The notes beneath the pieces are model-generated. The model did not search any database. It was not told where the DNA came from and was given only the letters and a program-made list of their open reading frames with translations. A stretch of DNA of 5,416 bases from an uncultured Collinsella sp. (GTDB lineage Bacteria > Actinomycetota > Coriobacteriia > Coriobacteriales > Coriobacteriaceae), in the NCBI GenBank assembly GCA_958446785.1, contig CAUCXP010000121.1, forward strand, positions 1 through 5,416, given 5' to 3'. Numbering within the stretch: the first letter of the stretch is position 1; each line of letters starts with the position of its first letter. Made by a program: the position numbers and the translations under genes. Of the stretch, positions 1 to 5,377 are shown one piece after another.

Positions 1-1
1 G

Positions 2-1039
2 TCATCGTTTCTGTGCGCGAAGTTGACGGGGCGTTTTACGGTGGACCGTTATTTGGCGGAGGATTTTCTTCCCCTATACGATCGCTACACTTGGAAGGTT
101 GATGCTCGGGAATGTGCTCGTTTCTGCCGGCCTGACCAGCTGGCGGAGGTAATGTCGGCTACCGATATTGCCGGGGTGATTACGCAGCGTGCGGCTGAGG
201 CGACGGGGCTCGTGGCGGGGACACCTGTCTTGGTGGGAACGGGCGACTCTGGTGCCGAGGCCATTTCGACGGGTGTATTCCGTCCCGGCGATATGATGGT
301 TCAGTTGGGGAGCACGGCGTATTTCATCTACTTAGCTGATCATATGGTCGATGATGCCCGCCTGTGGCCAGGGACGTTTATCATTCCCGGAACTTACGGG
401 ATCTGCGCGGGGACCAATACGGCGGGTGCGCTCACATCGTGGCTGCGCCAAGAGCTGTATCGCGACGCCGTAGAGGCCGAGGGCCACGGTGGCCACGATG
501 CATATTCGGTTATGGCGCATGATGCTGCCGATGTGGCGCCGGGTGCCGATGGGCTCCTGTGTCTGCCGTACTTTGCGGGGGAGCGTACCCCGCTCAATGA
601 TCCCGAGGCGCGTGGCGTCTTCTTTGGCCTGACCGGAAGGCATACGCGAGCCCATATGGTTCGCGCCGCCTTGGAAGGCGTCGCGTATACCGTTGCATCC
701 CATGTCGACATTATCGAGCGACAGCATGGACTGCCAATTGGGCGCATTATGCTTGTCGGAGGTGGAACCAAGAATCCAGTTTGGATGCAAGCTATCGCCG
801 ACGTATGCGGGCGCGAGGTCTCGGTTGCCAAGGTTACGGTGGGCGCATGCTTCGGTGATGCCATCATGGCAGCTCTCGCAGGTGGCGCCTATGCATCATG
901 GGATGAACTCGCCCAAGTCCTTGGCGTTGCGCAAACAATCGTGCCCGATATGGCTGCCCACGAGTTATATGCGTCGCGCCGTCATATCTTTGACGAATTG
1001 TATGCACGCAACTGTGATCTCATGCACGAATTGGTGTAA
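2..1039 (+). CDS. FGGY-family carbohydrate kinase, 5'-truncated by window edge
   Basis: C-terminal 345 residues of a cytosolic sugar kinase that transfers phosphate from ATP to a sugar or polyol; family members are usually about 500 residues, so the N-terminal third is missing. The frame is open from base 2 and reads FLCAKLTGRF, the usual FGGY 'KLTG' segment, so the TTG at 23 is internal rather than a start. Visible motifs, in residues of this fragment: GTGDSGAE near 79-86, whose Asp (codon at base 245) is the probable catalytic base; the second FGGY signature near 205-226 (GVFFGL, seven residues, HMVRAALE), which fits the family pattern; and the ATP-site loop GGGTKNPVW near 253-261. The general look is xylulokinase-like, but substrate cannot be fixed: the N-terminal sugar-binding residues are outside the window and no sugar-pathway neighbour is visible. 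The family call is firm; the substrate is unknown. Confidence 0.9.
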   Translation, partial: SSFLCAKLTGRFTVDRYLAEDFLPLYDRYTWKVDARECARFCRPDQLAEVMSATDIAGVITQRAAEATGLVAGTPVLVGTGDSGAEAISTGVFRPGDMMVQLGSTAYFIYLADHMVDDARLWPGTFIIPGTYGICAGTNTAGALTSWLRQELYRDAVEAEGHGGHDAYSVMAHDAADVAPGADGLLCLPYFAGERTPLNDPEARGVFFGLTGRHTRAHMVRAALEGVAYTVASHVDIIERQHGLPIGRIMLVGGGTKNPVWMQAIADVCGREVSVAKVTVGACFGDAIMAALAGGAYASWDELAQVLGVAQTIVPDMAAHELYASRRHIFDELYARNCDLMHELV

Positions 1040-1069
1040 TGCTGCCGAATTGTACTGCCTTCCAAAATA

Positions 1070-1109
1070 GGGACTGCGTTGTGCGATTCGCATGTCCCTT
1101 GGCATTTTT
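1070..1109 (+). terminator. Probable intrinsic terminator after the sugar kinase
   Basis: GGGAC-TGCG (1070-1078) pairs with CGCA-T-GTCCC (1089-1098), giving nine base pairs with one bulged T and a ten-base loop. TTGGCA and five T residues (1105-1109) follow. It lies 30 bases after the kinase stop and before the convergent tatD end. An AAAA run just upstream (1064-1067) gives a short U-tract on the other strand, so it may also serve tatD. The T-run starts six bases after the stem, which makes the call moderate. Confidence 0.5.
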
Positions 1110-1120
1110 GCCCACAGGGG

Positions 1121-1903
1121 TTAGCGAAGGTCAAAAACAGAGTGCGCATTTGCTAAAACTGCCGACTCGATGCGCTTTGCGTCACAGTTTTTGAGTGAGG
1201 CAATGCGCATCGAGGTCCTTGTGAGCGATCTGATGAGCGATTGCGCGCTTGTTTCTGTGTTTGGCTCGGCCGGCGCATCGGTCTCGAGCAGTTGACGGTC
1301 GAGTGGAATCTGTCGGGCATATTCGCGGCCGCGCTTGGTGGCGAGCATACGCTCGTTCACGGAAAAATAGCAGCCCGCATTACGCGCGCGGACGAGTTCG
1401 TCCGAGGTGCCGCTAAACCAGTGGAAGATGATAACGGGGGAGTCGGGCCTTGGGGTGAGCAATCCGTGCGACTCGAGGACGTCCAGTACGGTTCCTGCCG
1501 AACGAACGGCGTGAATTGATATTACGCGCCCGGCAAGAGGATGCTGCACAAGTGCATCGCAGAGCCGGTCAAGTGCCTGTATTTGTAACGGCTCGCTTCC
1601 AGCAAAGCGTGCGGAAAAGTCGAGTCCCACCTCGCCGATGTAGCGCTCTTGGGCAGCAACTTCGCAAAGCAGATCGACTTCGGCAGGACCGCAGCGGCCG
1701 TCGGCGAGCCACCAGGGGTGAAGCCCAACGCCAGCGATGATGCCTGGTAGGCGACGGGCGCGCTCGTTTGCGGCCGAAAAGTCGCGTGGGTCGACCCCGC
1801 AGTCAAAGAGCCCCAGACCCAACGCCGCCGACTCACTGGCTGCAGCATCGGGGCCGAGCATCAAATCAAGATGACAATGCGTGTCAAAGAATTGCGGTTC
1901 CAT
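1121..1903 (-). CDS. TatD-family metal-dependent hydrolase
   Basis: A 260-residue TIM-barrel hydrolase of the amidohydrolase superfamily; characterised TatD proteins are metal-dependent DNases/exonucleases active in DNA repair and degradation. The metal ligands expected of the family are visible: H9 and H11 in DTHCHLD, E91 in GEVGLDF, H131 in ISIHAVR, H161 in FHWFSG and D209 in ETDAP. Length matches the family (about 255-265), so it is complete and probably active. The ATG at 1903 places the HxH motif at the expected distance from the N-terminus. No good Shine-Dalgarno sequence precedes it. The start lies 14 bases after the tcdA stop on the same strand, so the two are probably co-transcribed and translation may be coupled. 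Which paralogue (TatD, YcfH or YjjV type) cannot be told here. The HAVR and HWFSG motifs differ slightly from the common HxR and HCFSG forms. Confidence 0.92.
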   Translation of the reverse strand: MEPQFFDTHCHLDLMLGPDAAASESAALGLGLFDCGVDPRDFSAANERARRLPGIIAGVGLHPWWLADGRCGPAEVDLLCEVAAQERYIGEVGLDFSARFAGSEPLQIQALDRLCDALVQHPLAGRVISIHAVRSAGTVLDVLESHGLLTPRPDSPVIIFHWFSGTSDELVRARNAGCYFSVNERMLATKRGREYARQIPLDRQLLETDAPAEPNTETSAQSLIRSLTRTSMRIASLKNCDAKRIESAVLANAHSVFDLR

Positions 1904-1917
1904 CGCAGGACATTCTG

Positions 1918-2712
1918 CTAGTCCAGGCGCTGGCCATCGGCGCGCACGCGCTCGGTGCCGCGGCCACTGATCTGGCGGATAACCTCTCCGGCGATCATCT
2001 GGCCCATGATGGGCGGCATAAAGCTGGCGGTTCCCAGCTCGGTGCGCTCGTGGATATTGGAAGGGTCGCGGGGCTGCGTCTTAACCGATTCCTCGCAGCT
2101 AAACAGTACATGTAGGCTCTTGATTCCGCGCTTCTTGCATTCTTTGCGCATGATGCGGCTCATGGGGTCACGTACCGTATCGAAAATGTCGGCAAAGCGG
2201 AGGCACTCGGGATGGAGCTTGTTGGCCCCGCCCATGGAGCTAACCAAACGAATGTCGTGGTCCTGAGCATATTTGGCAATGGTGAGCTTGGCCGAGATGG
2301 TATCGATGGCGTCGACGACGTAGTCGAGCTTGCCGTCCGTCTGCTCCAAAACGCTCGTGAAGAACTCGTCGATGTTGTCGCTCAGCAGGTATTCGGTGCG
2401 CTTGATAACGGTGGCGGCGGGATTGATGTCGTGGATCATGGCTTCCATTACGTCAACCTTGCGCTTGCCGACGGTGCTGTGAAAGGCGATAGCCTGGCGA
2501 TTGATATTGCTTGGCGCGATGATGTCCTTGTCCAAAATGACGAAATGTCCAATGCCGCCGCGGGCAAGTGCCTCGCAGCAATTGGAGCCCACGCCTCCGC
2601 AGCCGAGCACCAGCACCGTGGCGGCGGCGAGTTTGTCGAGCGCCTCGCGACCCATGATGATTTCGAGCTTGGTATCGCGCGTCTCGACGAGAGCGGCTGT
2701 GGTTTCGGCCAT
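1918..2712 (-). CDS. tcdA: tRNA threonylcarbamoyladenosine dehydratase (ThiF/E1-like)
   Basis: A 264-residue E1-like enzyme. TcdA (CsdL/YgdL) uses ATP to cyclise t6A37 of ANN-decoding tRNAs to ct6A, which improves decoding. The nucleotide-binding loop GCGGVGS is at residues 37-43, followed by EALARGGIG and the acidic strand end ILDKD (59-63). The APSNINRQ segment (66-73) matches the E1 family 'N-x-NRQ' element. VVDAIDTISAK (132-142), the SSMGGANKLHPE stretch near 158-169 and the RDPMSR segment near 181-186 match TcdA rather than ThiF or MoeB. No CxxC zinc pairs are evident. Length fits the family (about 250-270). The start is set at 2712, not the upstream ATG at 2718: GGAGG abuts the outer ATG directly but sits six bases from the inner one. 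It is the first gene of a tcdA-tatD unit. Confidence 0.93.
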   Translation of the reverse strand: MAETTAALVETRDTKLEIIMGREALDKLAAATVLVLGCGGVGSNCCEALARGGIGHFVILDKDIIAPSNINRQAIAFHSTVGKRKVDVMEAMIHDINPAATVIKRTEYLLSDNIDEFFTSVLEQTDGKLDYVVDAIDTISAKLTIAKYAQDHDIRLVSSMGGANKLHPECLRFADIFDTVRDPMSRIMRKECKKRGIKSLHVLFSCEESVKTQPRDPSNIHERTELGTASFMPPIMGQMIAGEVIRQISGRGTERVRADGQRLD

Positions 2713-2718
2713 AGACAT

Positions 2719-2723
2719 CCTCC
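2719..2723 (-). promoter_or_regulatory. tcdA ribosome binding site that fixes the start
   Basis: Minus-strand GGAGG (plus-strand CCTCC). The ATG ending at 2718 touches it with no spacer. The second in-frame ATG at 2712 lies six bases downstream, a normal distance. This argues for a 264-residue product beginning MAETT rather than a 266-residue one beginning MSMAETT. Confidence 0.75.
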
Positions 2724-2756
2724 GATGGGGAAGCGAATCGTGTTTTAGCTATCGTC

Positions 2757-2762
2757 ATTATA
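2757..2762 (-). promoter_or_regulatory. Probable -10 box of the tcdA-tatD unit
   Basis: Minus-strand TATAAT, a perfect sigma-70-type -10 hexamer, about 45 bases before the tcdA start codon, with transcription expected to begin near 2750. No convincing -35 is found 16-18 bases upstream (TCAAAT or CTCAAA are the best available) and there is no extended -10 TG, so the promoter may need an activator or be weak. Confidence 0.45.
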
Positions 2763-2784
2763 GGTATTATCGCGATTCCATTTG

Positions 2785-2797
2785 AGCCCTAGGGGCT
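2785..2797. repeat. Short inverted repeat between divergent promoters
   Basis: AGCCC (2785-2789) and GGGCT (2793-2797) form a five-base inverted repeat around TAG. It sits immediately upstream of the tcdA -10 region on one strand and of the small-RNA -35 box on the other. No T-run follows, so it is not a terminator. It could be a protein site, but nothing else supports this. Confidence 0.25.
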
Positions 2798-2799
2798 TG

Positions 2800-2828
2800 T
2801 TGAAATGAGGCAGTGATTCGCATAAGAT
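2800..2828 (+). promoter_or_regulatory. Candidate sigma-70 promoter for an intergenic small RNA
   Basis: TTGAAA at 2800-2805 (five of six to TTGACA), a 17-base spacer, then TAAGAT at 2823-2828 (four of six to TATAAT). Transcription would begin around 2834-2837. It points away from tcdA into a stretch without a gene that ends at a terminator at 2929. It was found by eye, so a chance match is possible. Confidence 0.45.
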
Positions 2829-2834
2829 TGAAGC

Positions 2835-2929
2835 ACATGGCGCCCGTTGCCGCGGGTTAGCCAACTCCAAAACACGTTTGTAGCGTGAGAAGTGGCCGTC
2901 TTCGCATTACGCGGGGGCGGCTATTTTTT
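2835..2929 (+). ncRNA. Candidate small RNA of about 95 nt (unrecognised)
   Basis: The stretch lies between a promoter-like pair (TTGAAA-17-TAAGAT) and a strong intrinsic terminator, with no protein gene on this strand. A first hairpin is visible at 2838-2863: TGGC pairs with GCCA, then CCCG (2843-2846) pairs with CGGG (2853-2856) around a TTGCCG loop. About 29 largely unpaired bases follow (2864-2892), then the terminator hairpin. A promoter, a 5' hairpin, a single-stranded middle and a terminator hairpin make a typical bacterial sRNA plan. I do not recognise it as SRP RNA, a tRNA, 6S RNA or a known riboswitch. A seven-codon ATG frame (2837-2860) lies inside but has no ribosome site. Alternatively it is an attenuating leader for the repressor operon, which starts 83 bases after the terminator but has its own promoter. 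Confidence 0.4.
2893..2929 (+). terminator. Strong intrinsic terminator with no upstream gene on its strand
   Basis: Bases 2893-2905 (TGGCCGTCTTCGC) pair with 2911-2923 (GCGGGGGCGGCTA) in a 13-base-pair stem with three to four G-U pairs and an ATTAC loop. Six T residues follow directly (2924-2929). Structure and orientation are clear. On the minus strand no T-run follows the stem, so it cannot be serving tcdA. It must end a plus-strand transcript that begins inside this intergenic region. Confidence 0.75.
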
Positions 2930-2939
2930 GAGTGTAAGA

Positions 2940-2963
2940 TTAGATAGTTAGACAAACATCTAA
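2940..2963. promoter_or_regulatory. Operator-like TTAGA/TCTAA repeats at the sdpR promoter
   Basis: TTAGAT at 2940-2945 and a second TTAGA at 2948-2952 face ATCTAA at 2958-2963. The inner pair is a five-base inverted repeat with a six-base gap; the outer pair is six bases with a twelve-base gap. The inner pair spans the -35 box (2949-2954). An autoregulating ArsR-type dimer bound here would block RNA polymerase. Binding by the adjacent repressor is inferred from position and family behaviour. Confidence 0.5.
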
Positions 2964-2977
2964 ATATCGAGTATAGT
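2949..2977 (+). promoter_or_regulatory. Promoter of the sdpR-sdpI operon
   Basis: TAGACA at 2949-2954 (five of six to TTGACA), a 17-base spacer, and TATAGT at 2972-2977 (five of six to TATAAT). Transcription is expected near 2984, giving a leader of about 28 bases that contains the ribosome site. This is the best-matched promoter in the window and is independent of the terminator 20 bases upstream. Confidence 0.7.
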
Positions 2978-3001
2978 GTGCGCGTCGAACGAAATGCTGA
3001 G

Positions 3002-3007
3002 AGGAGG
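3002..3007 (+). promoter_or_regulatory. Ribosome binding site fixing the sdpR start
   Basis: AGGAGG ends four bases before the ATG at 3012. An in-frame GTG at 2976 would add 12 residues, but it lies within the -10 box and upstream of the expected transcription start, so it cannot be the start codon if that promoter is used. Confidence 0.8.
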
Positions 3008-3011
3008 TCCT

Positions 3012-3290
3012 ATGCCGGGAGAGGGTTTTAAGGCGCTGGCCGATCCTACACGGCGTCACATTTTGGAACTGCTGCGCGAGGGCAATCGCACGGCCGGGGA
3101 GCTTGCCGAGCATTTTGACATCAGCAAGCCGTCGTTGAGCCATCACTTGGCGACGCTCAAAAACGCCGGGTTGGTGATCGACGAACGTCATGGCCAAAAC
3201 ATCGTTTACAGCTTAAACACCACCGTCATGCAGGACTTGATCGGTTGGTTTATGGGCTTTACAAACACGGAAGGTGATAAGGATGAATAA
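3012..3290 (+). CDS. sdpR: ArsR-family winged-helix repressor, SdpR type
   Basis: A 92-residue single-domain DNA-binding protein. It opens with FKALADPTRRHILELLREG (6-24), the standard ArsR/SmtB first-helix motif. Then come the helix-turn-helix TAGELAEHFDISKPSLSHHL (27-46), the recognition helix to about 55, and the beta-wing ERHGQNIVYSL (58-68). It contains no cysteine and lacks the ELCVCDL metal site, so it is not a metal sensor; cysteine-free members of this size next to SdpI are SdpR-type autorepressors. In Bacillus subtilis SdpR represses its own sdpRI operon until membrane-bound SdpI, engaged by the SdpC toxin, sequesters it. Here the gene overlaps sdpI by eight bases and has TTAGA/TCTAA repeats over its -35 box, consistent with that circuit. 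Autorepression and its inducing signal are inferred. Confidence 0.88.
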   Translation: MPGEGFKALADPTRRHILELLREGNRTAGELAEHFDISKPSLSHHLATLKNAGLVIDERHGQNIVYSLNTTVMQDLIGWFMGFTNTEGDKDE

Positions 3291-3987
3291 CGAAAACAAG
3301 GGCATTCACGCCACGGGGGTATCGCGGCGCGTGTGGATTGCGCTGGTCGCTCTGTGTGTCGCCAATGTCGTAGCGCACCTCATGGTGATGCCGAGCTTGC
3401 CTGCGCAGATTCCCACGCACTGGGGCGCGAACGGCGCCGTCGACGGTTGGGGTCCTAGCTGGATGGCCTCCGCGCTCGGCGTGCTGCCTCTGGCGCTTCT
3501 CGCAATGTTCTGCGTGGTGCCGCGCATCGATCCCAAAGGTGAGGCATATCGAACCTCGGGCAAGTTCTATCAGGGCTTCGTAATCGCCTTCACCTTGTTC
3601 ATGTGCGCCATAAGCTGGCTGGGAGAGCTTACGGTCTGGGGCGTGGTGCCGGCGGTCGGTTCGGTCAACGTGCTGATTTCCGGTGCTGTCGGTTTGCTGT
3701 TCATCGGCGTAGGCAACTACTTGCCGCGTGTGAAGCAGAACTATACGCTCGGTATCAAGACGCCCTGGGCGCTTGCCGATCCCGAGAACTGGCGCCGTAC
3801 GCAGCGTTTTGGCGGCGCCTGCTTTATGGTGCTGGGTATTGGCCTGATTGTGATGGGCGTGGCAGGTGCGGTGCTTTCGAGTGAAGTCGTTGCCGCGGTG
3901 ATTGCGGTTCTGGCGTTTGGTTCAGCCGGAGCTGCCTACGTCTATTCGTATCTGCTGTGGCGTAAATCGCAGCGAGCCGTTCGCTAA
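3283..3987 (+). CDS. sdpI: SdpI/DUF1648-family membrane protein (immunity-like)
   Basis: A 234-residue integral membrane protein with about six membrane segments, near residues 17-37, 60-80, 98-120, 126-146, 178-197 and 202-225. The N-terminal DUF1648 motif is clear at 39-57 (LPAQIPTHWGANG then DGWG). The SdpI-type motif follows at 144-177: GNYLPRVKQNYTLGIKTPW and NWRRTQRFGG. B. subtilis SdpI protects against the SdpC cannibalism toxin and relays its presence to SdpR. Many bacteria carry SdpI homologues without any toxin, and their role is unknown. The start chosen is ATG 3283, preceded at six bases by AAGGTG (3271-3276); an in-frame GTG at 3274 overlaps that site. The gene overlaps the sdpR stop by eight bases, implying translational coupling. 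No SdpC, SdpA or SdpB gene lies in the window. Toxin immunity is therefore a family-based guess. Confidence 0.88.
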   Translation: MNNENKGIHATGVSRRVWIALVALCVANVVAHLMVMPSLPAQIPTHWGANGAVDGWGPSWMASALGVLPLALLAMFCVVPRIDPKGEAYRTSGKFYQGFVIAFTLFMCAISWLGELTVWGVVPAVGSVNVLISGAVGLLFIGVGNYLPRVKQNYTLGIKTPWALADPENWRRTQRFGGACFMVLGIGLIVMGVAGAVLSSEVVAAVIAVLAFGSAGAAYVYSYLLWRKSQRAVR

Positions 3988-4025
3988 GGTTGCGGAAAAC
4001 TAGCGTACGCAGTTCATAGTATGTT

Positions 4026-4043
4026 CTGGGGGACTTTTCCCAG
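4026..4043 (+). other. Hairpin upstream of the sdpI-ettA terminator
   Basis: CTGGG (4026-4030) pairs with CCCAG (4039-4043), extendable by two G-T pairs around an ACTT loop. It lies 10 bases before the terminator hairpin. It may be part of the sdpI 3' end, or the first stem of a leader upstream of ettA. Confidence 0.4.
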
Positions 4044-4053
4044 GTAGTATTAG

Positions 4054-4080
4054 GGGGTGTGGGCAACCATGCCCCTTTTT
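4054..4080 (+). terminator. Intrinsic terminator after sdpI, GCAA tetraloop
   Basis: GGGGTGTGG (4054-4062) pairs with CCATGCCCC (4067-4075) in a nine-base-pair stem with two G-T pairs, closed by a GCAA tetraloop (GNRA type). TTTTT (4076-4080) follows. It sits 66 bases after the sdpI stop and 91 before the ettA start, so it most simply ends the sdpR-sdpI transcript. Confidence 0.8.
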
Positions 4081-4108
4081 CGTTAAGTTTCAGAGCTGGT
4101 TTTCTCAT

Positions 4109-4128
4109 TTCGTTTCCACTAAAACGAA
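4109..4128. repeat. Inverted repeat in the ettA leader
   Basis: TTCGTTT (4109-4115) and AAACGAA (4122-4128) are perfect reverse complements around CCACTA. There is no T-run, so it is not a terminator. It lies about 45 bases before the ettA start, where an operator or an mRNA 5' stem would be expected. I could not find a convincing sigma-70 promoter pair between the preceding terminator and ettA. Confidence 0.35.
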
Positions 4129-4171
4129 TCAAGAATAGGGAAACAGCAGGTAGAAAGGATAAAACAGGCAT

Positions 4172-5377
4172 ATGGCGGAGTTTATCTACCAGATGTATCA
4201 GGCTCGCAAGGCCCATGGCGACAAGGTAATCCTTGATGACGTGACCCTGAGCTTCTACCCCGGTGCCAAGATCGGCGTCGTGGGCCCCAACGGTATGGGC
4301 AAGTCGACCCTGCTCAAGATCATGGCCGGTATCGAGGAGGTCTCCAACGGCGATGCCGGGCTCACTCCCGGCTACACCGTGGGCATCCTGCAGCAGGAGC
4401 CGCCACTCGACGACGACAAGACCGTCATCGAGAACGTGCACATGGCGTTTGGCGACATGATTGCCAAGGTCGATCGCTTCAACAAGATCGGCGAGGAGAT
4501 GTGCGACCCGGACTGCGACATGGACGCCCTCATGGCCGAGATGGGCAAGCTCCAGGACGAGATCGACGCCGCTGATGGCTGGGATATCGATTCCAAGCTC
4601 GGCCAGGCCATGGACGCCCTGCAGCTGCCCGATTCCGACATGCCGGTCAACGTGCTTTCCGGCGGCGAGCGCCGTCGCGTGGCCCTGTGCAAGCTGCTGC
4701 TCGAGGCTCCCGACCTGCTGCTGCTTGACGAGCCCACAAACCACCTAGACGCTGAGTCGATCCTGTGGCTCGAGCACTTCCTTCACAACTACCAGGGCGC
4801 GGTGCTTGCCGTCACGCACGATCGCTACTTCCTGGATAACGTTGCCGAGTGGATCTGCGAGGTCGACCGCGGTCACCTTTATCCCTACAAGGGCAACTAC
4901 TCCACGTATCTGGAGACCAAGGCCGCCCGTATCGAGGCGCAGGGCAACCGCGACGCCAAGCTCGCCAAGCGCATGGAGGCCGAGCTCGAGTGGGTACGCA
5001 GCTCGCCCAAGGCTCGCCAGGCCAAGAACAAGGCTCGTCTGGCTCGCTACGAGGAGATGGAGGCCGAGGCCCGCGCAAGCCAGAAGCTCGACTGGACCGA
5101 TATCCGCATTCCCGTTGGACCGCGTTTGGGTAACAAGGTGCTCGAGGCCCATCACCTGCACAAGGAATTCGACGGTCGCGTGCTCATCGACGACCTTTCG
5201 TTCACCCTGCCGCGCAACGGCATCGTGGGCGTCATCGGCCCCAACGGTGTCGGTAAGACCACGCTGTTCAAGACCATCGTGGGCCTGGAGCCGCTGACTT
5301 CGGGCGAGCTCGAGGTGGGCGAGACCGTCAAGATCTCCTATGTCGATCAGAACCGTTCTGGTTTAATTGAACTTTAA
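4172..5377 (+). CDS. ettA: EttA, ABC-F translational throttle ATPase, broken in its second ATPase domain
   Basis: EttA is a cytosolic ABC-F protein that binds the ribosomal E site and gates the first peptide bond according to ATP/ADP level. Domain 1 is complete: Walker A GPNGMGKST (38-46), Q-loop near 74, arm insertion about 95-140, signature LSGGE (162-166), Walker B LLLLDEPTNHLD (182-193) with catalytic E187, and switch H216. The linker helices follow (about 242-310, with the RSSPKARQAKNKARLARYEEM segment). Domain 2 has only its Walker A GPNGVGKTT (356-364) and Q-loop (SYVDQNRSG, 389-397). After G397 the frame reads LIEL and stops. The family runs about 555 residues, so some 155 are missing, including the second signature, Walker B and switch His. 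Base composition collapses at the same codon. Codon use is strongly C-ending, as in highly expressed genes. Start ATG 4172 has a weak AAAGGA twelve bases upstream. Confidence 0.9.
   Translation: MAEFIYQMYQARKAHGDKVILDDVTLSFYPGAKIGVVGPNGMGKSTLLKIMAGIEEVSNGDAGLTPGYTVGILQQEPPLDDDKTVIENVHMAFGDMIAKVDRFNKIGEEMCDPDCDMDALMAEMGKLQDEIDAADGWDIDSKLGQAMDALQLPDSDMPVNVLSGGERRRVALCKLLLEAPDLLLLDEPTNHLDAESILWLEHFLHNYQGAVLAVTHDRYFLDNVAEWICEVDRGHLYPYKGNYSTYLETKAARIEAQGNRDAKLAKRMEAELEWVRSSPKARQAKNKARLARYEEMEAEARASQKLDWTDIRIPVGPRLGNKVLEAHHLHKEFDGRVLIDDLSFTLPRNGIVGVIGPNGVGKTTLFKTIVGLEPLTSGELEVGETVKISYVDQNRSGLIEL

Noticed and set aside
23..25. TTG at 23 as the true start of the sugar kinase
   Set aside because: The frame is open back to base 2 and reads a typical FGGY segment (FLCAKLTGRF). 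The TTG encodes the Leu of KLTG inside a larger protein.
2212..2748. A 178-codon plus-strand open frame opposite tcdA
   Set aside because: It is fully antisense to tcdA, whose E1-like motifs are clear. The composition is a reflection of the opposite strand, and no ribosome site precedes it.
2835..2929. tRNA or SRP RNA in the intergenic region
   Set aside because: No cloverleaf, no anticodon or T-arm pattern, no CCA end, and no SRP apical loop. Only two hairpins and a T-run are visible.
2976..3011. GTG at 2976 as the start of the repressor
   Set aside because: It overlaps the -10 box and precedes the expected transcription start. The ATG at 3012 has a clear AGGAGG and gives the normal ArsR N-terminus.
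3274..3282. GTG at 3274 as the start of the SdpI-type protein
   Set aside because: It sits within the AAGGTG ribosome site that serves the ATG at 3283.
3824..4744. A 306-codon open frame on the minus strand opposite sdpI's end and ettA
   Set aside because: It lies antisense to the strongly supported ettA, crosses the terminator region, and arises from the GC-rich third positions of ettA. Its sequence shows no family motif and has no ribosome site.
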